Assembly (NCBI RefSeq): GCF_035594125.1
Contig: NC_087171.1
Span: 12,809,267 to 12,873,266, forward strand
DNA from: Scylla paramamosain
Lineage: Eukaryota > Arthropoda > Malacostraca > Decapoda > Portunidae
DNA: 64,000 nt
Reading direction: 5' to 3'
A program made the translations under genes and the position numbers. Below the pieces are notes generated by a model. It ran no database searches and was not told where the DNA came from. It worked only from the letters and a program-made list of their open reading frames with translations. Positions within the stretch are counted from its first letter, which is position 1; every line of letters begins with the position of its first letter. Shown here piece after piece: positions 1-11,340 of the stretch.

Positions 1-945
1 TCTTGTGGGAAAACCGGGGAAAAATAAAGTCTATACAGCTTATCGCCTTGAATCGTGAAGTTGAAAAATCATTGCACCATCAAAGCCCGTGATTGGTATT
101 GAACGTTGTGATTGGCTTGGACAGGAAGGAATCAGCACCAGCCAGTTCACTCAGGGGAGGAAAGGCGAGGAAGACTGCACACTGAGGCGAGAGGGAAGGA
201 AATGGAAGCTGCTCGATCCTTGTCGTGATTCTGGAGTTTTTGTTGTAGCCTTGTAGATCTTGCGGTAGCCTTCTGTCGCCCTGGAGTTGTTGCTGTAGTT
301 CTCCTCTATCGCTGCTGTTCTTTGCTGTAGCATTCTGTATCGCCTTTGTAACGTTCTGAAGCCTTGCTGTTGTTTTCTGTCACCCTGAAGTTCTTACTGT
401 AGCGTTCTATAGCTCTGGAATCTTTGCTGTACTTTTCTATAGTCCTTTTGAAATTATTCTGTAGCACTGTCATTCTTTCCGTATCGTGTACAGAATTTCT
501 GGCTGGCCTCTCTCCTGCAGATAAAGGCTCCCCCTCGATTGAATTTGATAGTGGAAATGCATATATTATAGTAAAAGGTATTAACGTTCCCATCTGGACA
601 AAGGTGCGTACAGGAGAGCTCAGTATTAAGTAAGGGAGAAGGAGGGTCTCGTCCCACTTTCATAAGCAGACACAAAGGCGACAGGTGGCGTTAATTTAAC
701 CTTCCCAATGCGTCCTCGTGAAGCTTTTGGTTAGAGAGGACATCAGGTGCTCTTCTTCAAACAATGGGACGCTGCTCTCACTCTTGCTTTCACTCACCCT
801 TTCTTTTCATGTCAAAACATCCTCGTTGGTGTTTCCTGCTCTCCCTCACCCTCGCCCCTTCACCGCTCCTCGGCGAACCCTTATTTCTACCTAATCCTCC
901 CCTGCCTAACACCCCTTCCCTTCTCTTACCAATTATCTACATGCC

Positions 946-948
<3 letters not shown>
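1..948. other. non-coding stretch, nothing recognised
   Basis: Mixed-composition DNA with many short near-repeats of a 'GTAGC-TTCTGT' kind between about 240 and 480. Open frames here are short and lack splice context. A 26-base segment at 89-115 reappears in similar form at 57594-57619. Confidence 0.5.

Positions 949-1036
<88 letters not shown>
949..1036. repeat. (TC)n microsatellite
   Basis: About 44 uninterrupted TC units. Confidence 0.98.
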
Positions 1037-1039
<3 letters not shown>

Positions 1040-2283
1040 GTTTCTGTCACCTTTTCAATACTTTTTCCATTTTCGTTTCACTCAATTTCTTCCTCGGTTC
1101 CCTCCTAGTCATTAACCTCGTCCCTCACAGCTTCTGTGGGTCTGTTCCTACATTTAACTCGTTCGCTCTTCCCTATTCGTGTCTCCAGTTTGGTCGCTTA
1201 TCAGAAATGCCTGCCCTTCATAATCTTTTTAGCGCACCGTGGACATTGAATACATGCATATTTAGACATGAATGGAGGGCGAGTGTTATGCTGCAGTCTA
1301 GTTTGTGTAATGGAGCGTCAACAATCTGCCTCCTTAAGAAGTTGCTGAAGTGTGATGTGAGGGTGGATCGCCAAGCACAGCCGTGAAGGAACTGGAAGAT
1401 TTTAGGTCTGGTGGTGTAAGTGTAGGTGACAAGAGAAGGAAGATACGTAGGCATGACCTGACCAAATTTCCCTGGTGAATGAATATATTGAGTTGTGGCG
1501 GTTTAGGTGTCACTGTCTCCCTGTTTTGACAAGGTTACCAGTGCACTCCTATGACACTTCCAGTCAACAGTGACCTTGATGTATCGTGTATAAACAAAAA
1601 TGAAGATGAATTGTTACTGAGGTAGTAGTAGGGCGATTGTATAAATCAAATCGAAGACATTAAATCCTGAAGAACAGTGATGTTTTCAAAAGTAATGAAT
1701 GGAGGAAGCTTATAGTCAAGTTTAGTGATATTATATGAAAGAACAGCGAAAAAACGAAAATAAAGGTGAACATTTAGTTAAGTGCAGATTTAAACTGGAG
1801 CTGTTGTACTGAAGAAATACTCGGTAATTGGTTCTCAATAAAATACTGCCTTGAGGTAAACTTGATTGATGTCACCATTGATAATATTAATCAATACGGA
1901 CTGATGTAAAATACGAAACAAAGATAAAATGTACTGAAATTAATAACTTTGAGACAGTTACACGTGCCATACCTTTCTTTAATATCTTTGTATTTGTCAG
2001 TGGAATGAAAGGGTGATTAAGTAGAAAGTAGAGTACTGAATTACCATCTTGGAGTGTTTCTGGAATCGTCACCTAAACTTTCTAGCAAACTCTCAAATCT
2101 TTGGCTGTGTTTCCTGGACAGTGAGTGACAGGAAGGACAGAGATTGCACAATTACTCATCCCCCTTCTCTTCTCTTGCTAATTATTTTTTTGTAAGAAGT
2201 CAGGATCAAGGAATCGAGGAGCCAGTACTTACTACTAAAGGATTCAGGACGTGCTGTCTCCGGCTCGCTTCACTTATTTACAG
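1037..2283. other. non-coding stretch, nothing recognised
   Basis: AT-leaning DNA with no simple array and no exon-like open frame on either strand. The 78-codon minus-strand frame at 1218-1454 lacks splice or start context. Confidence 0.5.
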
Positions 2284-2343
2284 CCATGACGTCCCTAAAA
2301 TTACGATGTGTGGATCGTGGTCTGTTTTTGTGTGTGGTCGTGG
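2284..2343 (+). CDS. possible short exon with start codon
   Basis: A pyrimidine-rich acceptor (TTCACTTATTTACAG) ends at 2283 and a donor G|GTGAGTG follows 2343. Between them, from an ATG at 2286, 19 codons read MTSLKLRCVDRGLFLCVVV, basic then hydrophobic, as in a signal anchor or signal peptide. A second frame is also open here, so the frame choice is not decisive. I recognise no family. A chance acceptor-donor pair is quite possible at this length. Confidence 0.2.
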
Positions 2344-2731
2344 GTGAGTGAGCGGATGCATTTGTGTGTACTTTGGGTTTGTGTGAGTGTGCGCTGCTGC
2401 AACGATGTTTTCCCTCATCTGAAGGGTTGTCTGCTGTCAAGGGGCGTCTGGTTCTACAGGTTTTAAATTCAGGTACATGTAAGCAACTTTCTATGTGTAG
2501 CTCCTCAGATGATGTGCCTGCGTGATACGCATGTATTTTCAGGAAGTATTGTTTATCTACACGAACATCAGAGCTGTTCTCTTTCTGTTTGAGACGCAAG
2601 AAAAAAACGGCCAGAGAGCGTGACAGTGACGCTTCAAAAGGCCTTCACGCGCCGCTCTCCTCCTCCCATTGTCTTTCCTCCCGGCCAGTGCTTTCCTTTC
2701 ATTTCAGAAAGTGTTTTCTGCCTACCCTTGA

Positions 2732-3110
<379 letters not shown>

Positions 3111-3657
3111 TGCCCATATATCCAGTTAAGACAACAGTAGCCGGCTAAAAGCAGGCGATTGGGCAGCGAGGGGCAATCTGGTACAGTAGCCTGGGCTGGC
3201 GTGTTGCAGCTGTCAGTGGCTCTTGTTTCGTGTTAGTAATAGGCCTGAAATACAGCATGTTGAGGGAACAATGTTGTTAATTGCAGCTCGCGGCTTTGTG
3301 CATAGCGATAAATCAAACAATGCTGTATTGTGTGTGTGCTCCAAGTCTTGCCAGCACCAGTTTGGATCTTGCCCAGCAAGCCCTGGCCTGAGGCAGACGA
3401 GAGGATGAAGAAATTATCTAAAAAATATCAAGCATTAAAAATATTTCAAAACCTTGTTTGCTGTAATTCTAATGGAGTGACCTGTTAGTTAAATGTTCAA
3501 ATGATTATAGTCACGTTATGTGCATGTGTTTCCAAATGGGTATCATGGCGAGCGGCACATGATTAAGGCAATAAAGAGACGGGAAGGTAGACGGCACAAA
3601 CAATGGAAACGTTCTGGCACTTTAGAAAACTTTATTATTACCTACAGTACTAATACT

Positions 3658-3660
<3 letters not shown>
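3111..3660. other. non-coding stretch, nothing recognised
   Basis: Mixed sequence without exon-like frames or recognised repeats. Confidence 0.5.

Positions 3661-3748
<88 letters not shown>
3661..3748. repeat. (AC)n microsatellite
   Basis: 44 perfect AC units, followed by a short GAGAGAG run. Confidence 0.98.
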
Positions 3749-3749
<1 letters not shown>

Positions 3750-4577
3750 GAGAGAGAGGGAATGAACACTTGCTTTCACTCTTTCATTTTTAGAATCAAT
3801 TAACCTTCCTTTAATCGCATGGTGTTGAGAGCCTTCAGGGAGCGGAACGGAGGTCATAAAACTGTTCTGCGCCGAGTCATTACTTAATCCGTCGATACTG
3901 CAGGAGGAGGCCACCTGAACGTCATGGTGCGGCCTTTCTTCAGGTGATGGAGCACGAAGGCGTCACGGGAACAGCGGCCGCCAGTGGGGAAGAGAAGGGC
4001 GGGAGAAGGGGTAATGGGAAATGCTCTCGGGATGGGCCACTTTCACCCCGCACACTTCAGATTACTGTCTAACTTCGGGCATTCTGTCCTTACCGGTAAT
4101 TACTTTCGTGTTTGCTAAAACCTCCATTATCACCTGTTCACTGAATCCCTCCAATGCAGCGGCGCTCCCACGCTCTGACTTTAACAGGCTCGCAGGATTT
4201 TATCGTATTTGTTTCGCGTTTCACTCGTTTCAGCATGCACTGAAGGATTTCCAGTGACGGGTATATAATTAAAGAAATAAAAAAATAAATTATTGCTAGT
4301 TAGGTTAAACACGAACATGATTGGTTGTATGCACTGAAGATTTCACCCTGACGAATGCATTGCACGAAGTAAAAAGAAAAAAAAAAGAAATATGCCCAGT
4401 AACAAATAAATGTAATGTTACACTGCATATTTGTAACATCAGTAATATATTTGCATGTAGAAATAATTTTTTTGTGTGTGAATGTATGTATGTATGTATG
4501 TGTGTATGTACACGTGTGCTGTAAAAGTAAATGTTCTCGTCACTTAAAATTAAAGAAAACATCTGCTCTAATTTGAA
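3749..4577. other. non-coding stretch before the 4596 exon candidate
   Basis: No recognised repeat. The last 250 bases are AT-rich with a short TGTATG tandem at 4482-4510. This AT-rich flank makes the GC rise at 4596 stand out. Confidence 0.45.
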
Positions 4578-4601
4578 CTTTTCTTTTCCTGACAGGTAAG
4601 T
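4578..4601 (+). other. fused splice acceptor/donor (ratchet-like site)
   Basis: A polypyrimidine tract (CTTTTCTTTTCCTGACAG) is followed with no gap by GTAAGTG, so the same position reads as a strong 3' splice site and a near-perfect 5' splice site. That layout, YnNCAG|GTRAGT, defines recursive-splicing ratchet points in long arthropod introns. A normal exon that merely starts with GTAAGT would look the same. Confidence 0.4.
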
Positions 4602-4716
4602 GCCATGGTTTCCCTGGTGGAGGCTGGAGTTATTTGGAAACCCTGTCCTCATGCCTTGGACACCACCGACTGGGTCCTGGTGGGGCGACAGCTTTGCATC
4701 AAACGCATCCCTTCAG
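4596..4716 (+). CDS. candidate internal coding exon (121 bp)
   Basis: Bounded by a strong acceptor (AG at 4594-4595) and a strong donor CAG|GTAAGG (GT at 4717). The frame starting at 4596 is open for 40 codons plus one base (phase 0 in, phase 1 out) and contains WKPCPHALDTTDWVLVG followed by a Cys/Lys/Arg segment. An ATG at 4605 lies in this frame. By my count the exon is 56% GC (68 of 121), in flanks that are clearly AT-rich. A second frame is also open, but the first reads like ordinary protein. I do not recognise the family. Because it starts with GTAAGT it could be an 'RS-exon', a cryptic exon next to a recursive splice site that is usually skipped. The next phase-compatible candidate on this strand is 55529-55565. 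Confidence 0.45.
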
Positions 4717-4908
4717 GTAAGGTGATGACAAATGTGTAATTGTGCATAACCTTGGTGTTAATATCAGTCTTGTTTTCCCTTGAGCCGGCGGTGAGTAAAC
4801 GTGTGAGCTTTTTATTTGGTGTTCTGTGTCACTACTAAAGTACATTTCCCTCACGAATATTCCTCCATGAAAAGTGTAATCGGCGCAATGAAAAAATACC
4901 TCCTAACA

Positions 4909-5062
4909 TAAGGATACAAAAACATGAGAAAAGTTGTAAGAAGCCAGTAGGCCTACACGTGGCACTCTGTGTGTAAAACATGCTACCTGTATCCACTTTT
5001 CTCTCCTATCCATAAATTTATCTAATGTTCTTGAAAATTTCTCTAATCTTCTTTTAAAGTCT
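4909..5062 (-). mobile_element. CR1/L2-like LINE 3' end, truncated
   Basis: Read on the minus strand it runs CTTTAAAAGAAGATTAGA, then AAATTTATGGATAGG, then GCCACGTGTAGGCCTACTGGCTTCTTA, matching in order the last codons and 3' UTR of the copy at 58410-58692. It carries a small internal duplication around the AGATTAGA/ACATTAGA segment. Only the 3' terminus is present, as expected for a 5'-truncated LINE insertion. Confidence 0.6.
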
Positions 5063-5397
5063 AATCTTTTAATGTAATCTTTCTACCTAATTTAACTTAA
5101 CATACATTACGTTGATTTATGACAAGGAGAGTTATTTTGGGGAAGTCTTGTGGGTGGAATTTACTTGAGGAATTTACCTGAAAAAAAAAATTCAAGTATG
5201 TTATTCCAGGATATAAAGTTACACAAGACACGCATTACACGAGCAATCCCTATACGGGTGATGGGGAGCAATGTTAACTTCATGCCAAACTCATGGTAAA
5301 ATAAGCATGGACACTAATGGGGCTGGATAACTGCCAGACACTTAATCAACATACGTAGATTTTGATGTTAGTGTGAGAATATTTGTATTATGTCGCT
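5063..5397. other. non-coding stretch, nothing recognised
   Basis: AT-rich sequence between two LINE 3'-end remnants. Confidence 0.45.
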
Positions 5398-5540
5398 AGT
5401 AGGGAGACTTAAGAGGAGATTTAGATACACTTATGGACAGAGATGATAGTGAATTTAGACCAATATCACATTTGTATTACAGAGGAACTTTCACGTGTGG
5501 GCCCACTGGCTCCTTGTATTTTTCCTTGTATTTTTGTGGT
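5398..5540 (+). mobile_element. diverged CR1/L2-like LINE 3' end
   Basis: The order CTTAAGAGGAGATTTAGA, ACTTATGGACAGAGATGATAG, AACTTTCACGTGTGGGCCCACTGGCTCC parallels the 58410-58692 copy, with many substitutions. It is an older copy and no coding remains. Confidence 0.45.
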
Positions 5541-5660
5541 TTGTATGTCAGGAAGGTAAAACTTGTAAATTTGTTGTTGCTACTGTAAGCTGATTTGAGT
5601 TGAGGCAGTAGACTATGTGGACAGCTTACATCACTTCCAAACCTCCAATATAACTAGGAC

Positions 5661-6179
<519 letters not shown>

Positions 6180-6305
6180 GAATGATGTTTTTCTATGTTT
6201 ATCTGTTTATTTATCTGTCTGTCTATTCATGTATCTATTTGTTTATCTATCTATCTATATATTTTTCTACCTATCCTATCTATTTTTTATCTATCTCTCT
6301 GTCTG
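6180..6305. repeat. degenerate TATC/TGTC tetranucleotide array
   Basis: Interrupted TTTATC, CTATC and CTGTC units; an old, decayed microsatellite. Confidence 0.7.
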
Positions 6306-6647
6306 TCCTCGTAAATATTAACCTTAACACCAGTGTATAAATGAGATATAATATTATATTTTCTACTATAAAGTCGCATGTTTGCCTCGTAACCAAACAT
6401 TGCATTAAACATCATATTGAAATGATAACCTCCCAGCCATGGCAACCGCGGCAGCAGCTCCGTTGAGAGATGCGTATATTTTGTCATCAATGTTGGTAAT
6501 AATACTGGATGGATATTAATGAAGTTATGAATACTGTACAGAGGCCTCTCGTGCCGCATCAGGCCTCTCATTACTCTATCATTCAGGAGTATTGTTAAGA
6601 GCAGGACTTATCATATATCTGTTTTAATGAAGATTTTTATTTTTCTT
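6306..6647. other. non-coding stretch, nothing recognised
   Basis: A 94-codon minus-strand frame crosses it but has no splice or start support. Confidence 0.45.
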
Positions 6648-6915
6648 TCAACATGGGAATGTAAGAAATCAAAGAAGCTGCAAAGAGGCAACAAATCCAC
6701 ACATGGCAGCCCCTGTATAAGCGTCCGCACCTGTGCCCAATTGTCATTACTGCCCATAAAGTTGTCTAATGTTATCTTAAAGCTTCCTATTGACTTGGTA
6801 ACGACAACGTGTTCATAAGGAGCATTAAGTCATCTGCCACCTTATCAGTGAACCAGTGTTTGACGTACAGACGCCTCACAGCTGATGCAGCAAAGGAACG
6901 CCGCAGTGCAACCCG
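6648..6915 (-). mobile_element. CR1/L2-like LINE C-terminus and 3' UTR, decayed
   Basis: On the minus strand an RT-ORF C-terminal segment reads RRLYVKHWFTDKVADDLM, aligning with KEIGKNWFSNRVVDEWN in the copy at 58410. It is followed by the remnant of the AGACAACTTTATGGGC motif and by the conserved GCCATGTGTGGATTTG 3'-UTR block. Stops and frameshifts show that it is dead. Older and more diverged than the 58.4-kb copy. Confidence 0.55.
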
Positions 6916-7857
6916 GAGCTGTGATTAATGGTCGTCGATAAAAAAAAAAAATAAAAGAATATCAGGTCAGTCCAAATCGGAGAATCAGAGCGTCTGGATA
7001 AATATCACACAAAAGAATTTAATCATTAAAGATTCCTTTGCTTAAATTTTGCCTTGAAGGGAAATGAATGTGACGTAACGCAACGCAAACATATAATGAT
7101 TTGGCAGGGCTAGATCGCTACGCCAGAGAAAAGAAATGTGAAAATGAAGGCGAAATTTAGATTCTAGAGTTGCATTATGTTAAAAAAAGAAAAAGTGGGG
7201 TATAAAATCCAGTCTCTTTTGCCGAAGGAAAGGAAAATATTGACTTTTTTTGAAGATCTAAAAGCAAAAAACTAAATTTACATAATGGAAAACGTGAGTG
7301 AGAACATGACCTTTGCATTAGTTTGCTTGCTCTCTAAAGTAAATATTAAAAATTCATCATTTTCAGCGCCGTCAAAACATTATCCTTCCATTTGTCTGGA
7401 AGTGGAGAAGGTGATCTCGAAACCTTTATATAATTTTATTTAGAGCACACGTGTCGTAATCCTCCATCTTACCTTTAAGGTAAGGCAGAGGCTACGCAGG
7501 AACTGCACTTATTATTTATATACCAAACACTTCAAGGTTCAAGTCCAGGTAACCGAGAGTTAAGGCTGGGGTTCTCACAGTCGGATAAGCCACAAACGCA
7601 GTTCAGAATAGTTAACATTATATATTAACCAGTAATTAAAACATTCCAACAATACACGCAGGCAACAAAAGGCAAGAACTCCACCACATTTTAAATTTCG
7701 AGTGACCTTTCAATAAATCTTGACGTCACTATTCACTTTACTTTAGCAGAGCATTATCGACCAACCCAGGTCATTCAGTAACACAGCACATTAACATGTA
7801 AGGACACACGTAATATAATCACATAAAAGAATAATCAGATGTAACATTAAAATATTA
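6916..7857. other. AT-rich stretch, possibly intronic
   Basis: Lies on the 3' side (minus strand) of the 8.2-kb signal-peptide exon, so it may be that gene's intron or later exons. On the minus strand there is an AATAAA at about 7437-7442 and a weak CTTAAAG|GTAAGA donor near 7478. I could not establish an exon. Confidence 0.3.
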
Positions 7858-8068
7858 GCACTGGAACTCCCTGCCTGCTTCTATATTTCGACCTTCCTAT
7901 GACTTGAATTCCTTCAAGAGGGAGGTTTCAAGACACTTATCCACCAATTTTTGACCACTGCTTTGACCCTTTTATGGGACTGGCATTTCAGTGGGCATTT
8001 TTTTTTATTAGATTTTTGTTGCCCTTGGCCAGTTTCCTTCCTACATAAAAAAAAACAAAAAAAAACAT
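7858..8068 (+). mobile_element. Jockey-like LINE 3' end with A-rich tail
   Basis: The last codons of the RT ORF read WNSLPASIFRPSYDLNSFKR and then continue to a stop at about 7956. The 3' UTR has the TTGTTGCCCTTGGCCAGTTTC block and ends in an A-rich tail. I recognise this terminus from decapod genomes. Its reverse complement is present as a longer copy at 34147-34540. Only the 3' end is present and it lies antisense within the presumed first intron of the 8.2-kb gene. Confidence 0.7.
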
Positions 8069-8228
8069 GCGAACTGACACAAAAGATATTAAATCACTCA
8101 TTAAGATTCAGTATTATATGAACACATGGAAAATAACCTAAAATATATGGAGACCACAGTATGCTGAAACGACATAATAAGTCGAGAGACACAAGGCACT
8201 TAGTAAGAATCTTCTAATTATTACTTAC

Positions 8229-8264
8229 GACCAAGACGAGACAGAGAACGACTGGGAGCTTCAT
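8229..8264 (-). CDS. first coding exon of a secreted protein (signal peptide)
   Basis: On the minus strand an ATG at 8264 in a strong context (CACCATGAAG) opens 12 codons, MKLPVVLCLVLV, one Lys then a hydrophobic core. The exon ends at a perfect GTAAGT donor (8228-8223). A tiny first coding exon carrying only the signal-peptide core, cut after about 12 codons, is the usual layout of arthropod cuticle-protein and small secreted-peptide genes. A leader of about 65 bases runs back to a TATA-like box at 8356-8363. No later exon is identified: the donor-proximal intron contains a LINE 3' end, and no clear acceptor with a continuing frame was found down to 7400. The mature product is therefore unknown. 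The combination of TATA, leader, start context, signal peptide and donor makes chance unlikely. Confidence 0.6.
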
Positions 8265-8330
8265 GGTGCTGTCGAGTGTGAGCACCTTTCAGAAACTTGT
8301 AACACTCCACTCTTGGGGTCTAGTAAAGGT
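8265..8330 (-). other. 5' UTR of the signal-peptide gene (inferred)
   Basis: Lies between the start codon and the expected initiation point, 25-30 bases downstream of the TATA-like box. There is no upstream ATG in this leader on the minus strand. The exact cap site cannot be fixed. Confidence 0.4.
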
Positions 8331-8355
8331 CAGAGAGAATCGTTCGCTACTTCGC

Positions 8356-8363
8356 CTTATATT
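8356..8363 (-). promoter_or_regulatory. TATA-like box
   Basis: Minus-strand ATATAAGG, about 92 bases upstream of the ATG at 8264. This fits a TATA promoter driving a short-leader secreted-protein gene. Confidence 0.45.
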
Positions 8364-9553
8364 TAGTTTTGACGACGACAACGTCGACCTACGTACATTG
8401 CTACCTACTACTACATAAGGAGTTATCCTTTAAGGTTCAAAATCTAACTAGTTAGTACACTCATCTCTTCCTTCACTCCACACGATCACCAGGATGTTTA
8501 TACTTCACTGTAGGTTCGTAGGAAACATGTCTCGGTGGCAGTCTATGGTTAACCACCTTTACACACGAACATGTGTAGTTTTTCTGTCCTTCTAGCTCGT
8601 GTATTACTGAGGTTAACAGTGGGTCACTGTTTTGTGAGGTCAGCGATTTGCGTAGGCTGTAATGTAACTTGATCACAAGATTGATTACGAATAGGCCAGG
8701 TCCATTAACTACACGGCCTTAGTCACTTTTACTCAGCGCTCGGGTGCCTCGACATCAGGGCAGGCACTGTCCTGTTCGTGACCAGGGGTGACACGGCCTC
8801 ACGAGGGGTCACGTCGGTGGCCTCGGGGGCAATGCTATAGGCCTGGGTGCCTTGGCTACGACACACCCTTGGCTATGACACATCTTTGGGTACGGACACA
8901 CGGCCTCCAGGAACATCGCAGACGTCAGCCTAATGATACACTTCTGAGAAAACTTTAATCACCCTTTTCATCCTTAGCCAAAACATGTATTTTTAGAATG
9001 AAATCGCAATTTAAGAGGCTATTACCTGTCTCATCCTTTCTTGAAAAATACAATAATTATAAAATGTGCCTGTTATTCCTGTTGTACCAGACGACAGCTT
9101 TAAAGAATAATGAGGTTTATTCATCTTCTTCATAGTCCTAAACCTATTTTTCTCCTCATGACGGTTTTCTCATATGCGAGTCTTGTCTCTTAAATTGTAA
9201 CCCTTATTACTCACTATTTTTAACTGAGACTAGAAAGCGTTGTGGAAATGAAGCTTCACTGTCTATTAACTCATGCGTGTCATATTCTCAGAACATAATC
9301 ATCTAAAGTCCCTGTCTTTTCAAACATCTCACTCAACTTTCTAGCTAATTTACAAGAATATCTTGTCCAACGCCGCTCGCTACGACCCTCTGCAAAGCTT
9401 CCAGTTTGTATCTAACTTATCTGTCTTCTCAATTACTTTGCTTAAAATTTCTCAAAACATCCTTGTTGAAGAGAAAATCCTTGACAAGTTCTCTTTTCAA
9501 AAGAATACAAGGCAAGCAAACAGCGATTGGAGGAGCCAAAAATAGAAGTGGGA

Positions 9554-9555
<2 letters not shown>
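8364..9555. other. upstream region of the signal-peptide gene
   Basis: Contains a CpG-bearing GACGACGACAACGTCGAC segment (8371-8388), a GC-rich block at about 8700-8930 with a 17-mer tandem repeat, then AT-rich DNA. No exon was recognised. Confidence 0.4.
8850..8901. repeat. 17-bp tandem repeat, three units
   Basis: CCTTGGCTACGACACAC (8850-8866), CCTTGGCTATGACACAT (8867-8883) and a third diverged unit (8884-8901). Confidence 0.75.
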
Positions 9556-9599
<44 letters not shown>

Positions 9600-9600
9600 T

Positions 9601-9661
<61 letters not shown>
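9556..9661. repeat. interrupted (GA)n microsatellite
   Basis: GA array with GAGGAGTGAG and GAGGAGAG interruptions. Confidence 0.95.
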
Positions 9662-9665
<4 letters not shown>

Positions 9666-10536
9666 GACAAAGTGCAAAATGAGCCAAAACAGGAAGAAGA
9701 AAGGAAAAGCAAGGTGAAAGAGAAAAACGAGGAACACACGGGAAAAGGAAGAGGCGGTAGTACGAGTATATTCTGCAGTGTTCATCCAGGGACGACGCTA
9801 AACTCCGTAAAGAAGAAATGATCGGTAAAACCCATTATTTGTTTCCGTTGCACCAGAGTTTCTTAAGCCAACACTGAAGGGGAGTCGAGCATTGATATAC
9901 TCCATACACTCATGTATATGAATTCCCCACCGTCATAGAAAATGTAATCTTCCTTTTAAGAACTCCGCGTTGGTTTATGTCTTTGTGTTCGAATTAAGGA
10001 GGGATTCTTTCACACCGTTTGCGAAATGGAGAATAATAATAACTGGTGCAGAAGGCGAATTATACTGGAAGACTTCTCAACATTTCCGTGACTTTTGCAT
10101 CATGCTGCAAGTTTCCCACATATAGCTGAAAGACTGCACTGTTTTCGTTTTGCCAGGTATGACTGGGAGTATTTTGTAATGGTGACATTAAAGGGAGTGA
10201 GAATGCCAATGGTTCAACAACAAGAAGAGCAGGATTAAAATTGTCAGAATTCGCTGCGATGAAAGGACTTACGTAGATAGTACGAGTTCACTAAAATTAA
10301 TACGAGTATACGAGGAAGACTTGCTTCATTTTGCCTCGGATAGAATGGTGAGGTTTTTTGTTGTAATATTACGTAGCAAATGGAGAAGACCGAATAAGGA
10401 CGAAAGATTAATGGCACCGCCGCTCTGCATGATTCTGTCCCGCTTGGTGTTATTGGATTATTGGGTGTAATAGAGAGGGTAGTAATTATGATGATTGTTA
10501 TGGTTATGGTAGCACTAATAAACAGAAACGATAATG
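9662..10536. other. non-coding stretch
   Basis: Nothing recognised except an acceptor-like TTTTCGTTTTGCCAG followed by GTATGA at 10156, a weak fused-site look-alike. Confidence 0.45.
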
Positions 10537-10680
10537 GTAATGATGATGATGATGATGATGATAGACATGGGACTATTGTTGTTGAAAGTAATGATAAGAA
10601 TGATCATAAAAATAATGAAAGTAATAATAATGGTAAAATTACTACTACTACTAGTACTACTACTACTACTACTGCTAATG

Positions 10681-10744
<64 letters not shown>
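10537..10744. repeat. trinucleotide cluster: (GAT)n, (ACT)n, (AAT)n
   Basis: GAT units at about 10537-10561, ACT units at about 10639-10674, AAT units at about 10677-10744. The Asn-, Leu- or Ile-rich frames over them are translations of the repeat. Confidence 0.95.
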
Positions 10745-10746
<2 letters not shown>

Positions 10747-11233
10747 GCAAAAATAAATTGACACAATGTATATATTCATTACTTAACATCACTGACATAT
10801 TCAATATACTGAAAGTTAATAATCCCGTGAAGAAGAAATTGCTCTTATTTCATATAATGGAAATTAATGTTTTTGTATGCGTAATTGATAAACATTTTTT
10901 TTAATATACAGTAACAAAAAGCTGTCTATATCTACTTGTCTGTGCCTGTCTCTATCTATATGCAAGTCTATCAATCATTTTTTTTTTTCTCTGTCTTTCT
11001 AGCTATCGCCTGTCAATCTATCAAGTAATCTGTTTGTCTGTATCTATGTCTGTATCTCGTAAGAGTACCTACCTTCCCATCTGTCTACCTACCTCACCAT
11101 TTGTTTTACCAGCCCACTCACCTACATATCAACGTACCCGCCTACCCATATACTTCCCTACCTTTTTATTGTTATGCAAGATAAACTAAGCAAGATAAAC
11201 TAAGCTTAATTCAAACAGCAAAGATATGAATAT
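10745..11233. other. non-coding stretch
   Basis: Degenerate CTATC/CTGTC-type simple sequence at about 10930-11160 and a perfect 14-mer direct duplication GCAAGATAAACTAA at 11176-11203. Confidence 0.55.
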
Positions 11234-11252
11234 TCTCTCTCTCTCTCTCTCA

Positions 11253-11340
<88 letters not shown>
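11234..11340. repeat. interrupted (CT)n microsatellite
   Basis: CT array with several CCT and CAT interruptions, followed by a C-run. Confidence 0.95.

Noticed and set aside
7424..7640. Possible terminal exon of the secreted-protein gene on the minus strand (short Cys-bearing frame, AATAAA)
   Set aside because: No acceptor precedes the frame and the AATAAA lies in AT-rich DNA where it is common by chance.
10461..10904. 147-codon Asn/Asp/Thr-rich frame that could mimic a homopolymer-rich protein
   Set aside because: It maps onto the GAT, ACT and AAT trinucleotide cluster; the residue runs follow the repeats exactly.
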